From the NCBI GenBank assembly GCA_964528605.1, contig CAZGSV010000025.1, positions 1 to 30,413 of the forward strand: a stretch of 30,413 nucleotides of DNA, read 5' to 3'. The notes under the pieces are model-generated. The model did no database searches, was not told where the DNA came from, and saw nothing but the letters and a program-made list of their open reading frames with translations. The DNA is from CAZGSV01 sp964528605 (GTDB taxonomy: Bacteria; Armatimonadota; Zipacnadia; CAZGSV01). The translations under genes and the position numbers were made by a program. Positions 1 to 6,436 of the stretch are shown in pieces (position 1 is the stretch's first letter; each line of letters begins with the position of its first letter).

Positions 1-8
1 CGGGCTGC

Positions 9-1016
9 CTAGGAACTCCCCGTCAGCCGGGCCCGCAGTTCAATCAGGGCGTCTTCCACGACCTGCTGCATGGGGGCGTCCCGCTCAAAGCCCGCGGCGG
101 CCGCGTGCCCTCCCCCACCCCACAGTTGCGCCACCTCCGACACGTCGAGCGCCGCCTTCGAGCGCAGACTCACCTTCACTACTCCGTCCTCGCGCTCGTA
201 GGCCAGCAGCGCCACGCGAGAATCGCGGTGGCCGCGCAGCAAGTCAATCACGCCCTCCATATCGTCCGGCGACGCTCCACACTCCACGAACGTCTGGTGC
301 GGCAGCGCGCTCCACATGATCGCGCTCTCCGGGTCCACCTTGGCTCTTTGCAGCACCGCGCCCAGAAGGCGCAGCCCACCGTAGGAGCGCACCTCGTACA
401 GCCAGGTGCTCACTTCCTCCGGCCGCGCGCCCCGCTCCACCAGTTCCGCGCAGATGCGGTAGGTGTGCGCCTTAGTGTTGCGGTAGCGCAAGGAGCCGGT
501 GTCCACGTAGATGCCCGCCAGCAGAGCGGTCGCCATCTCTCCAGTGATGCCGATGCCCATCTCGAGAAGGAGCGCATAGACCATCTCCGCTACCGCCGCC
601 CGCTCCGGCTCCACCCATTGCACGTCGCCGAAGGCGCGCTCCCGCTCGTGGTGGTCAATGTCCACCACCCGCTTGGCTCGCGCGAGCAGCCCCTCCAGCG
701 CCGCGGTGCGAGCAGCGCCGTCGCAATCGAGCAAGACGACCGCGTCCGCGGCCTCCACGTCCGCCGCAGCCACCAGGTCGGAGACCTCCCTCGCCAGTGG
801 GAGAAAGCGGTACATGGGGGAGACGCCGTCCGGCGAGTACATCTTGACTTGCCCGCCCAGGGCCCGCAGCGCCAGTGCCAGCGCGACCATGGAACCGAGC
901 GCGTCGCCGTCCGCGCGGGGATGCACGCCGATGATAACCCGCTTTGCCGCCCGCAGCGCCTCGGCCGCCAGCGCCTGAGGACTAGCCGCTTTTCCCTTCA
1001 TCCTTCTCGCTTTCAT
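9..1016 (-). CDS. nrnA: DHH/DHHA1 phosphoesterase, bifunctional oligoribonuclease/PAP phosphatase (NrnA-like)
   Basis: This is a cytoplasmic DHH-superfamily phosphoesterase of about 335 residues, the usual NrnA size. NrnA enzymes degrade 2-5 nt nanoRNAs and hydrolyse 3'-phosphoadenosine-5'-phosphate, using two Mn ions. Visible motifs are HPRADGDALGS (residues 32-42), LLDCDG (about 95-100), the DHH triad (121-123), YVDTGSLR, and near the C-terminus GGGGHAAAAGF, the glycine-rich DHHA1 substrate-binding signature. The reading frame stays open up to 1070, but ATG 1016 (or ATG 1001) is preferred because the upstream extension lies inside rbfA and is not family-like. The start overlaps the end of rbfA, so translation is probably coupled. 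It is the last complete gene of the rimP-nusA-infB operon in this window; truB often follows in related operons and would lie off the left edge. Function is confident from family motifs; the exact start is not. Confidence 0.9.
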   Translation of the reverse strand: MKARRMKGKAASPQALAAEALRAAKRVIIGVHPRADGDALGSMVALALALRALGGQVKMYSPDGVSPMYRFLPLAREVSDLVAAADVEAADAVVLLDCDGAARTAALEGLLARAKRVVDIDHHERERAFGDVQWVEPERAAVAEMVYALLLEMGIGITGEMATALLAGIYVDTGSLRYRNTKAHTYRICAELVERGARPEEVSTWLYEVRSYGGLRLLGAVLQRAKVDPESAIMWSALPHQTFVECGASPDDMEGVIDLLRGHRDSRVALLAYEREDGVVKVSLRSKAALDVSEVAQLWGGGGHAAAAGFERDAPMQQVVEDALIELRARLTGSS

Positions 1017-1365
1017 CCTGCTTCTGCGTGTCTTGGATCTCGGCCAGCAACTCGAAAATGCGGGCGCCACGCTCGATGGAGTGGTCGTAGAGGAAGACGA
1101 TCTCGGGCGCGTAACGCAGATCCAGTACCTGCGCCACCTCCGCCCGCACGAACGCCTGCGCCCGCCGCAGAGCGTTCATGGTCTGCTCCCGCTCCGCCTC
1201 GGTGCCCAGCACGCTCACGAAGACCTCCGCATGCCGCAGATCGCCCGATACCTCCACGTCAGTGACCGTCACGAACCCGATCTCCGGGTCCCGCAGCCTG
1301 GTCTGCAAGATGCTCCCGACCTCGGCCTTGATAAGTCCCGCTACCCGCCTCTGCCGAATAGACAT
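982..1365 (-). CDS. rbfA: Ribosome-binding factor A
   Basis: This 127-residue protein matches RbfA, a small KH-like factor that binds the 30S subunit and assists late 16S rRNA 5'-end maturation. The N-terminus (MSIRQRRVAGLIKAEV) has the typical RbfA start, followed by LRDPEIGFVTVTDVEVSGDL, the strand-helix region with alternating hydrophobics (AEVFVSVLG) and the YAPEIVFLYD stretch ahead of the last helix. The tail after residue 115 is short, charged and probably disordered. ATG 1365 lies 12 nt after the ylxP stop with GGAG just upstream. Its stop lies inside the first codons of nrnA. Context with infB and nusA agrees with the assignment. Confidence 0.95.
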   Translation of the reverse strand: MSIRQRRVAGLIKAEVGSILQTRLRDPEIGFVTVTDVEVSGDLRHAEVFVSVLGTEAEREQTMNALRRAQAFVRAEVAQVLDLRYAPEIVFLYDHSIERGARIFELLAEIQDTQKQDESEKDEGKSG

Positions 1366-1377
1366 GGCTCCGGCCTC

Positions 1378-1659
1378 TCAATCTATCTCCACCTCTGCGC
1401 CCAGCACGGATAGCCGCGGGTCAGCCTCCAGCGCGTTGACCGTCCGCGTGAGCACGCTGTCCAGGAAACGGCGCTCGTTAGCGACCACCGCGATGCCCAG
1501 CACCGCGTGATTCCATCGCTCGGCGCGATCCACTTGCGCCACGCAAATGTTGAACTTGTGACGTAACTGCTCCATGACACTGTCCAGTACGCGTCGCCTG
1601 TCCTTAAGGGAGCGACTATCGTGCACCAGGATTTCCACCCGGCAGCGACCCACCAGCAC
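1378..1659 (-). CDS. ylxP: DUF503 / YlxP family protein
   Basis: This small protein (93 residues from the chosen start) belongs to the DUF503/YlxP family, found almost always between infB and rbfA; its molecular role is not firmly established, and a link to ribosome assembly is inferred from context. Family features are the opening LVGRCRVEILVHDSRSLKDRR, which resembles the usual start of YlxP with its SLK-(E/D)-(K/R)-R motif, the central HKFNICVAQVD, and WNHAVLGIAVVANE. GTG 1659 is chosen because the Shine-Dalgarno GAGGAGG (1669-1675) lies 9 nt upstream, and because this start matches the family N-terminus. GTG 1668 abuts the Shine-Dalgarno with no spacing. The Shine-Dalgarno overlaps the infB stop codon, so translation is coupled to infB. 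Confidence 0.9.
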   Translation of the reverse strand: MLVGRCRVEILVHDSRSLKDRRRVLDSVMEQLRHKFNICVAQVDRAERWNHAVLGIAVVANERRFLDSVLTRTVNALEADPRLSVLGAEVEID

Positions 1660-1668
1660 TGCCCTCAC

Positions 1669-1675
1669 CCTCCTC
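1669..1675 (-). promoter_or_regulatory. Shine-Dalgarno of ylxP, overlapping the infB stop
   Basis: GAGGAGG on the minus strand begins with the last base of the infB TAG. Spacing to GTG 1659 is 9 nt, while GTG 1668 has none. This decides the ylxP start and implies translational coupling. Confidence 0.7.
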
Positions 1676-4032
1676 TATCTTAGCGTGCGCGCTACCTGCT
1701 CCCGCTCATAGACCTCGACGACATCCCCCTCCTGAAAGTCATTGAACCCATCCAGCACAATCCCGCACTCGAATCCCTGCTCCATCTGCCGCACATCGTC
1801 CTTCAGGTGGCGTAGCGAGGTCAGCGGCCCGCTGTACACCACCTCGCCGTTCCGCGTCACGTGCACAATCCCGCCCCGCACCGCTCTCCCCTCCAGCACG
1901 TAGCAGCCCGCGATGGTCCCGCTGCGCGCGGAGAAGAACAGGCGGCGCACCTCCACCCGACCTATCAGCACCTCGCGATACTCCGGCTCCAGTAGCCCTT
2001 CCAGCGAGGCGTGCACTGCCTCGGTCAACTCGTAGATGATGCTGTACAGCAGCACCACTACGCCCTCCTGCTTGGCCAATCTCTGCGCCGCCGCGTCGGC
2101 GCGCACGTTGAAGCCGAGCACCAGCGCCTGCCCCGCGCCCGCCAGCATCACGTCCGACTCCGCCACATTGCCTATGCCCTGATATATGAAGCGCGCCTTG
2201 ACCTCTTCCGTGCCCAGTCGCTCCACCCCGTGCGTCACGGCCTCTAGTGAGCCCTGCGCGTCCGCCTTCAGCACGACCAGCAGTTCTTTGCGCCCCGGCG
2301 CCGTCTCCACCAGCATCGGCGCCGCCCGCAACCGAGCGGCCGTCTCCTGCTTCCGCTGCTCGGCCAAGTAGCGCGCCAGCGCCTTGGCCTGCCTCGGGTC
2401 GGTCACCACCTCAATGCGCGAGCCTGCCCGCGGCACATCCGTAAGTCCGCACAATTCCACCGGCTTCGCCGGGGCCGCGGCCGGCACCTCGCTCCCCAGC
2501 CAGTCAGTCATGCGCCGCACCCGCCCGCAGGTGGTGCCGCACACGATCACGTCCCCCTTGCGCAGGCGGCCCTCCTTCACCAGCACGCTGGCCAGCGGGC
2601 CACGCGCCGGGTCCAGCGCCGACTCAATGACAATGCCCGCGCCCGGAACGTTGATGGGCGCCTTCAACTCCCGCATCTCCGCCAGCAGCAGGATCATGTC
2701 CAGCAGCGTGTCCACGCCTTGCCCGTTCTTGGCCGACACGTCCACGAAGATGGTCTCGCCCCCCCACTCCTCCGGCACCAGTCCCTGCTCGCCCAGTTGC
2801 CTCCGCACTCGTTGCGGGTCCCCGCCCTCCAGGTCAATCTTATTCACCACCACGATGATAGGCACCCCGGCCGCGCGTGCGTGCTGCAGCGCTTCAAGCG
2901 TCTGTGGCATTACACCGTCGTCGGCCGCCACCAGCAGCAGCGCCAGGTCGGTCACCTGCGCCCCACGGGCCCGCAACTGAGTAAAGGCCTCGTGGCCCGG
3001 AGTGTCTATGAACACGATCCGCTTGCCGTCCCGCTCCACCTCGGAGGCGCCGATGTGCTGCGTGATGCCGCCGTGCTCCCTGGCCGTCACGTCCGTGCGC
3101 CGAATGTAATCCAAGAGCGAGGTCTTACCGTGGTCCACGTGGCCCAGCACCGCCACCACCGGAGGCACGCTCACATACTTCACGTCGGGGGCCCGCGGCG
3201 CCGGCCCCGCCTCCACCACCGCAGGCCTCTCCTCCGCCTTCTCTTCCTCCAGGCGAACCCGGTAACCATGCCGAGCCCCGAGCGGGGCCATCTCCGCGAC
3301 CGTTAGCATCTCGTTCAAAGACTTGAAGACACCCAGCCCCACCAGTTCGGAGACGGCCTCCTCGCCTCGCAGGCCAAGCCGCGCGGCGAACTCGCGCACG
3401 GTCATTCCACCGGCCACGACGAGTTCCCCGCGGTCCACTACAGGCTGCTCGGCCACCGCCACTGGCTGCTCCACCACCGCGGGCACCGGCCTGCGCCTCG
3501 AAGGCGCCTGCGGACGTCTTGGCTGCGGCCGCGGAGGCGGGGGGGCAACCGGCCGCATCCGGGGCGTGGGCGCGGACGGACGCGCCCCTGCGGACGGCGG
3601 CGTGGGCCGTCGAGCGGGGACGCGCATCACTGGCTCCGCGGGCGCAGCCGGCGGCTGCACCCGCCGCACTATCCGAGGCTTCTCCTTATCCACCGGCGGC
3701 TTGGCCGCACTGGGCTCAGGCGCTGCTGGCGCCGCCTTGGCTCCCTCGACGATTGTGGGCTTCGGCCGCACCGCCTCTGCCGGCGTAGCCTCCGGCGCTG
3801 CCGGGGGCGCCGGCGCTTCCACCGGCGCAGCAGCCGCTTCCTCCGCCTGTTGCTCGTGTCGCGCCTTGCGCCGTCGCTCGCGCACCAACTCCTTGATCGC
3901 TTGCGCCGTGGCCTGGTCCACGCTGCTCGAGTGGCTCTTCATGCTCAGGCCCAGGCCGGCCAGCAACCCGACCATGTCCTTAGTCTCTACGCCGAGTTCC
4001 CGAGCCAGCTCGTAGACACGGACTCTCGCCAT
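1675..4032 (-). CDS. infB: Translation initiation factor IF-2
   Basis: This 785-residue protein is IF2, the GTPase that places fMet-tRNA on the 30S subunit and promotes subunit joining. It opens with an IF2_N module (MARVRVYELARELGVETKDM), then has a long Ala/Pro/Arg-rich linker (about residues 60-200), a second IF2_N module (GGMTVREFAARLGL), and the G domain. G-domain motifs are G1 GHVDHGKT (residues 297-304), G3 DTPGHEAF and G4 NKIDL. Domains II, III and IV follow (IGRVEVRRLF, GCYVLEGRAVRGG). The open frame reaches 4083, but ATG 4032 gives the canonical N-terminus and lies 2 nt after the ylxR stop. The ylxQ (L7Ae-like) gene often found between ylxR and infB is absent here. Length and motifs are normal for the family. 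Confidence 0.97.
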   Translation of the reverse strand: MARVRVYELARELGVETKDMVGLLAGLGLSMKSHSSSVDQATAQAIKELVRERRRKARHEQQAEEAAAAPVEAPAPPAAPEATPAEAVRPKPTIVEGAKAAPAAPEPSAAKPPVDKEKPRIVRRVQPPAAPAEPVMRVPARRPTPPSAGARPSAPTPRMRPVAPPPPRPQPRRPQAPSRRRPVPAVVEQPVAVAEQPVVDRGELVVAGGMTVREFAARLGLRGEEAVSELVGLGVFKSLNEMLTVAEMAPLGARHGYRVRLEEEKAEERPAVVEAGPAPRAPDVKYVSVPPVVAVLGHVDHGKTSLLDYIRRTDVTAREHGGITQHIGASEVERDGKRIVFIDTPGHEAFTQLRARGAQVTDLALLLVAADDGVMPQTLEALQHARAAGVPIIVVVNKIDLEGGDPQRVRRQLGEQGLVPEEWGGETIFVDVSAKNGQGVDTLLDMILLLAEMRELKAPINVPGAGIVIESALDPARGPLASVLVKEGRLRKGDVIVCGTTCGRVRRMTDWLGSEVPAAAPAKPVELCGLTDVPRAGSRIEVVTDPRQAKALARYLAEQRKQETAARLRAAPMLVETAPGRKELLVVLKADAQGSLEAVTHGVERLGTEEVKARFIYQGIGNVAESDVMLAGAGQALVLGFNVRADAAAQRLAKQEGVVVLLYSIIYELTEAVHASLEGLLEPEYREVLIGRVEVRRLFFSARSGTIAGCYVLEGRAVRGGIVHVTRNGEVVYSGPLTSLRHLKDDVRQMEQGFECGIVLDGFNDFQEGDVVEVYEREQVARTLR

Positions 4033-4034
4033 CG

Positions 4035-4292
4035 TCACACCACCTGCGTCCCCGTGCCGGCCTGAGCCAGCAGGCGCTCCCATATCTCCTCGGACACCGC
4101 GGCAGACAGCGCCCGCTCCAACATTCTACGACGACCAGCCGCCTTCACGCACCCCGGGGCAGGACACACGTAGGCGCTGCGGCCACTGATGTGCTCACCC
4201 GTGCCGTCCAGCACCTGCCCCGTCCGCGTTCGCACCACCCGCAACAGGGAAGTCTGCGGCGCCACCCTCTTGCAGCCGATGCACCTGCGCAT
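4035..4292 (-). CDS. ylxR: YlxR family RNA-binding protein
   Basis: This 85-residue protein is a YlxR (DUF448) homologue, a small RNA-binding-type protein encoded between nusA and infB. The motifs are MRRCIGCKRVAP at the N-terminus (the RxCxxC signature), SLLRVVRT, the central GRSAYVCPAPGC, and a basic AGRRRMLERAL helix. The open frame continues upstream to 4562, but that part is an Arg-rich shadow of the nusA tail. ATG 4292, starting exactly at the family signature and 11 nt past the nusA stop, is preferred, although GTG codons just upstream are possible. No strong Shine-Dalgarno is visible, so coupling with nusA is likely. The stop lies 2 nt before the infB ATG. Confidence 0.92.
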   Translation of the reverse strand: MRRCIGCKRVAPQTSLLRVVRTRTGQVLDGTGEHISGRSAYVCPAPGCVKAAGRRRMLERALSAAVSEEIWERLLAQAGTGTQVV

Positions 4293-4302
4293 CACCACGT
4301 GA

Positions 4303-5622
4303 TTATGCGCCACCGGCTGCCTCCCCCTCCGGCGCAGCCGCCGCGTGCTCGGCCACCTCGTCGCCAACGGCTGCAACATCGTCTTGTGCCGCCCCAGACG
4401 TCTCAACCACCGGCTCCGCCAAAGGCGACGCCTGAGCCCCTTCCGTCTCACAGCCAGGCTGAGGCTGGCCCGCATCCGCCGCAGGCGCGCTAGCCAAAGA
4501 AGCGCCGGCCTCCGCCGATGCGGCCTCCTCGCTCCTGCTCTCCGCCTCCGCCTTGGAGTCAAACAACAGCCCTTCCCGCCCAGTAGCCGCTTCGCTCGCG
4601 CTCTGCAGCGTAATGTTCCAGCCCGTGAGTTTCGCCGCTAGCCGCACGTTGTGCCCGCCGCGGCCGATGGCCAGCGACAACTGGTCGTCCGGCACCACCA
4701 CCCGCGCCACCCTCGTCTCCGGCGACACGTGAACCTCTCTCACCTTAGCCGGGCTAAGCGCGTTCGCCAGGTACTCGCGAGGCTCATCACTGTAGCGCAC
4801 GATCTCAATCTTCTCCCCGCGCAGTTCGTTCGCCACCGCCATCGCCCGCGCGCCCTGGCTGCCGATGCAAGCGCCCACCGGGTCCACCTTCGCGTCGTTC
4901 GAACGCACCGCAATCTTGGTCCGGGCACCCGGCTTGCGCGCCACGCCCGCGACCTGCACCACCCCTTCCCCTATCTCCGGCACCTCCAACTCCAGCAACT
5001 TGGCCACCAAGTCGGGATGCGCCCGCGACAGGATCACCTGCGCCGTGCGTGTCGTCTGCCTGGCCTCCAGCACCAGGAACTTCATCCGCTCCGCGAAGCG
5101 GTAGCGCTCGCTCTCCACCTGCTCCCGCTTGGGCAGAAGCGCCTCCGCCCGCCCCAGGCTGACGAAGATGTTGCCGCGATCGTCGCGCCGCTGTACCTCT
5201 CCCGTCACCACCGCATCAACCCGGCGGCTGTACTCATCGTAGACCAGGTCCCGCTCCAACTCGCGCAGCCGCTGGAAGATGGTCTGCTTGGCCACCTGCG
5301 CCCCGATGCGCCCGAACTGCTCCGGCGAGATCTCCTCCTGCAGAATGTCCCCCACCTCGGCCTTCGCATCGCTGCGCCGCGCGTCCGCCACTGACACCTG
5401 CATGTGCTGGTCCGTCACTGCCTCCACAACGTCCTTCTCCACGAACACCAGCGTCTGGTGTGTCTTGGGCTCAACCTCCACGTGTATGCGCGCGTCCGCC
5501 CCATAACGGCGACGATAGGCCTGACCCAGGGCGCGCTCGACAACCCCGATGATCTCGCGCTCGGGGATGCCCTTCTGGCGCATCACCTCTTGTAACGCTT
5601 CCATGAAGTCAGCCGTCATCAT
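4303..5622 (-). CDS. nusA: Transcription termination/antitermination factor NusA
   Basis: NusA binds RNA polymerase and nascent RNA and modulates pausing, intrinsic termination and antitermination. The 439 residues show the N-terminal RNAP-binding domain (about 1-130, with GIPEREIIGVVERAL), an S1 domain (about 135-200, VTGEVQRRDDRGNIFVSLG), and two KH domains (about 205-345) with KVDPVGACIGSQGARAMAV and DDQLSLAIGRGGHNVRLAAK. The last roughly 90 residues are Ala/Glu/Ser-rich, acidic and probably disordered; there are no acidic AR repeats of the E. coli type. ATG 5622 has AGGGA 6 nt upstream. It lies 33 nt after rimP and shares its promoter. NusA itself may act on the leader hairpin upstream of rimP. 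Confidence 0.96.
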   Translation of the reverse strand: MMTADFMEALQEVMRQKGIPEREIIGVVERALGQAYRRRYGADARIHVEVEPKTHQTLVFVEKDVVEAVTDQHMQVSVADARRSDAKAEVGDILQEEISPEQFGRIGAQVAKQTIFQRLRELERDLVYDEYSRRVDAVVTGEVQRRDDRGNIFVSLGRAEALLPKREQVESERYRFAERMKFLVLEARQTTRTAQVILSRAHPDLVAKLLELEVPEIGEGVVQVAGVARKPGARTKIAVRSNDAKVDPVGACIGSQGARAMAVANELRGEKIEIVRYSDEPREYLANALSPAKVREVHVSPETRVARVVVPDDQLSLAIGRGGHNVRLAAKLTGWNITLQSASEAATGREGLLFDSKAEAESRSEEAASAEAGASLASAPAADAGQPQPGCETEGAQASPLAEPVVETSGAAQDDVAAVGDEVAEHAAAAPEGEAAGGA

Positions 5623-5655
5623 GGCGCTTCCCTGTCTCCGGCCTAGGCTCGCGCC

Positions 5656-6117
5656 TCAGTCCCACTGGTACAAGGCGCGCGCCTCGTCAATCTCCGATCG
5701 GTCCAACCTCTCTACTCTGCCCTCGGCCTCCAGTTCTATCTGCATCTCGGTGAAGCCTCGCAAAGCGCCGACGAACACTCGCCTGCCGCCACGCTTGTGC
5801 CGCAGCCGCACCCGCACTTGCTTGCCTATGGACTCCGCAAAATGCCGGTCCTTAGTCAGCAGACGGTCCACGCCCGGAGACGAAACCTCCAGCGCGTACG
5901 GCCCCGGTATCGGATCCAAGACGTCGAGATAGTCGCTGATCCTCTCGTAGACCGTCTGACAATCCTGCACACTGACCCCGCCGGGCTTGTCTATGACCAT
6001 CAGCAGACGGCCCTTGTGCCCGCCGTAGTAGCGCATGGCCACCAACTCGTACCCCCATGCGGTCAGCAACGCCTCAATCTTCACCTCAACTTCCGGCAAA
6101 CTGGGACCCGCAGGCAT
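5656..6117 (-). CDS. rimP: Ribosome maturation factor RimP
   Basis: This 153-residue protein is RimP, needed for maturation of the 30S subunit. The two-domain layout is visible: an N-terminal alpha/beta domain (GYELVAMRYYGGHKGRLLMVIDKPGGVSVQDC, which I read as two halves around GGHKGR) and the linker LDPIPGPYALEVSSPGVDRLL, whose LEVSSPGxDRxL is the strongest RimP signature. The C-terminal SH3-like barrel has KQVRVRLR and FVGALRGF. ATG 6117 is chosen because AGGGG (6127-6131) lies 9 nt upstream; in-frame GTG 6123 and TTG 6126 are too close to it. It is the first gene of the operon, preceded by a leader of roughly 110 nt with a strong hairpin. Confidence 0.94.
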   Translation of the reverse strand: MPAGPSLPEVEVKIEALLTAWGYELVAMRYYGGHKGRLLMVIDKPGGVSVQDCQTVYERISDYLDVLDPIPGPYALEVSSPGVDRLLTKDRHFAESIGKQVRVRLRHKRGGRRVFVGALRGFTEMQIELEAEGRVERLDRSEIDEARALYQWD

Positions 6118-6152
6118 GGTCACCAACCCCTGCCTAGCCCGATGCCACCGTC

Positions 6153-6185
6153 CGAGAACAGAAAGAGTGGGCCAAGGCCCACTCT
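6153..6185 (-). terminator. Terminator-like hairpin in the rimP leader (putative attenuator)
   Basis: On the minus strand a perfect 10-bp inverted repeat, AGAGTGGGCC-TT-GGCCCACTCT (6185 to 6164), is followed directly by the pyrimidine/U-rich TTCTGTTCTC. That is the layout of an intrinsic terminator. It lies between the promoter and the rimP start, so it would act as an attenuator rather than an end-of-operon terminator. I recall similar GTGGGC/GCCCAC hairpins ahead of rimP in Firmicutes and related bacteria. Regulation by NusA or by antitermination is inference. Confidence 0.7.
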
Positions 6186-6235
6186 CGCCATTTCTCTGCT
6201 ACCGTGACTTCGCTCGGAGTCTAGGTCCTGACGGT

Positions 6236-6264
6236 ATTATCCCAGTTCCGCCGGATTTTTGCAA
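6236..6264 (-). promoter_or_regulatory. Sigma70-type promoter of the rimP-nusA-infB operon
   Basis: On the minus strand TTGCAA (6264-6259) and GATAAT (6241-6236) are separated by exactly 17 nt, and the -10 is preceded by TGG, giving an extended -10 (TGnGATAAT). The predicted transcript start is near 6229, about 110 nt before the rimP ATG, so the leader contains the hairpin at 6164-6185. Confidence 0.7.
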
Positions 6265-6427
6265 TAGGGGGAGAACAATCCCTCGCTCAGCGCCCCCGGA
6301 AGCCGCGACCGGGGCGCAACAGCGCGCCTCCCACCACCACCGGCGCACCGGAGATGTGCGCTCGCTGGGGCCGTCACAACGCCCGCCCTCCATGCGCCCC
6401 GCCCCTTAGCCCCAGCCCGCAGGCCTG

Positions 6428-6436
6428 TGATAGAAT
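6428..6436 (+). promoter_or_regulatory. Candidate extended -10 promoter for the GH38-like gene
   Basis: TGATAGAAT fits TGn-TAnAAT (extended -10). No good -35 is present at 16-18 nt. If used, transcription would begin near 6443, downstream of the in-frame ATG at 6435, leaving the Shine-Dalgarno at 6461-6468 about 20 nt from the 5' end. The same arrangement of a TGn -10 with a short leader recurs at other genes here. Confidence 0.4.

Larger units (their letters stand above)
6118..6434. other. Divergent intergenic region between rimP and the GH38-like gene
   Basis: These 317 bases carry no convincing gene. The left part holds the rimP leader hairpin and promoter (minus strand). The right part holds a candidate extended -10 for the GH38-like gene (plus strand). 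An imperfectly placed inverted repeat, GCGCAC-7 nt-GTGCGC (6343-6361), lies between the two promoters; in such GC-rich DNA it may be chance. Confidence 0.7.

Noticed and set aside
105..1265. Plus-strand open frame (386 codons) opposite nrnA and rbfA
   Set aside because: His/Arg/Leu-rich product without domains; the minus-strand genes have complete motifs.
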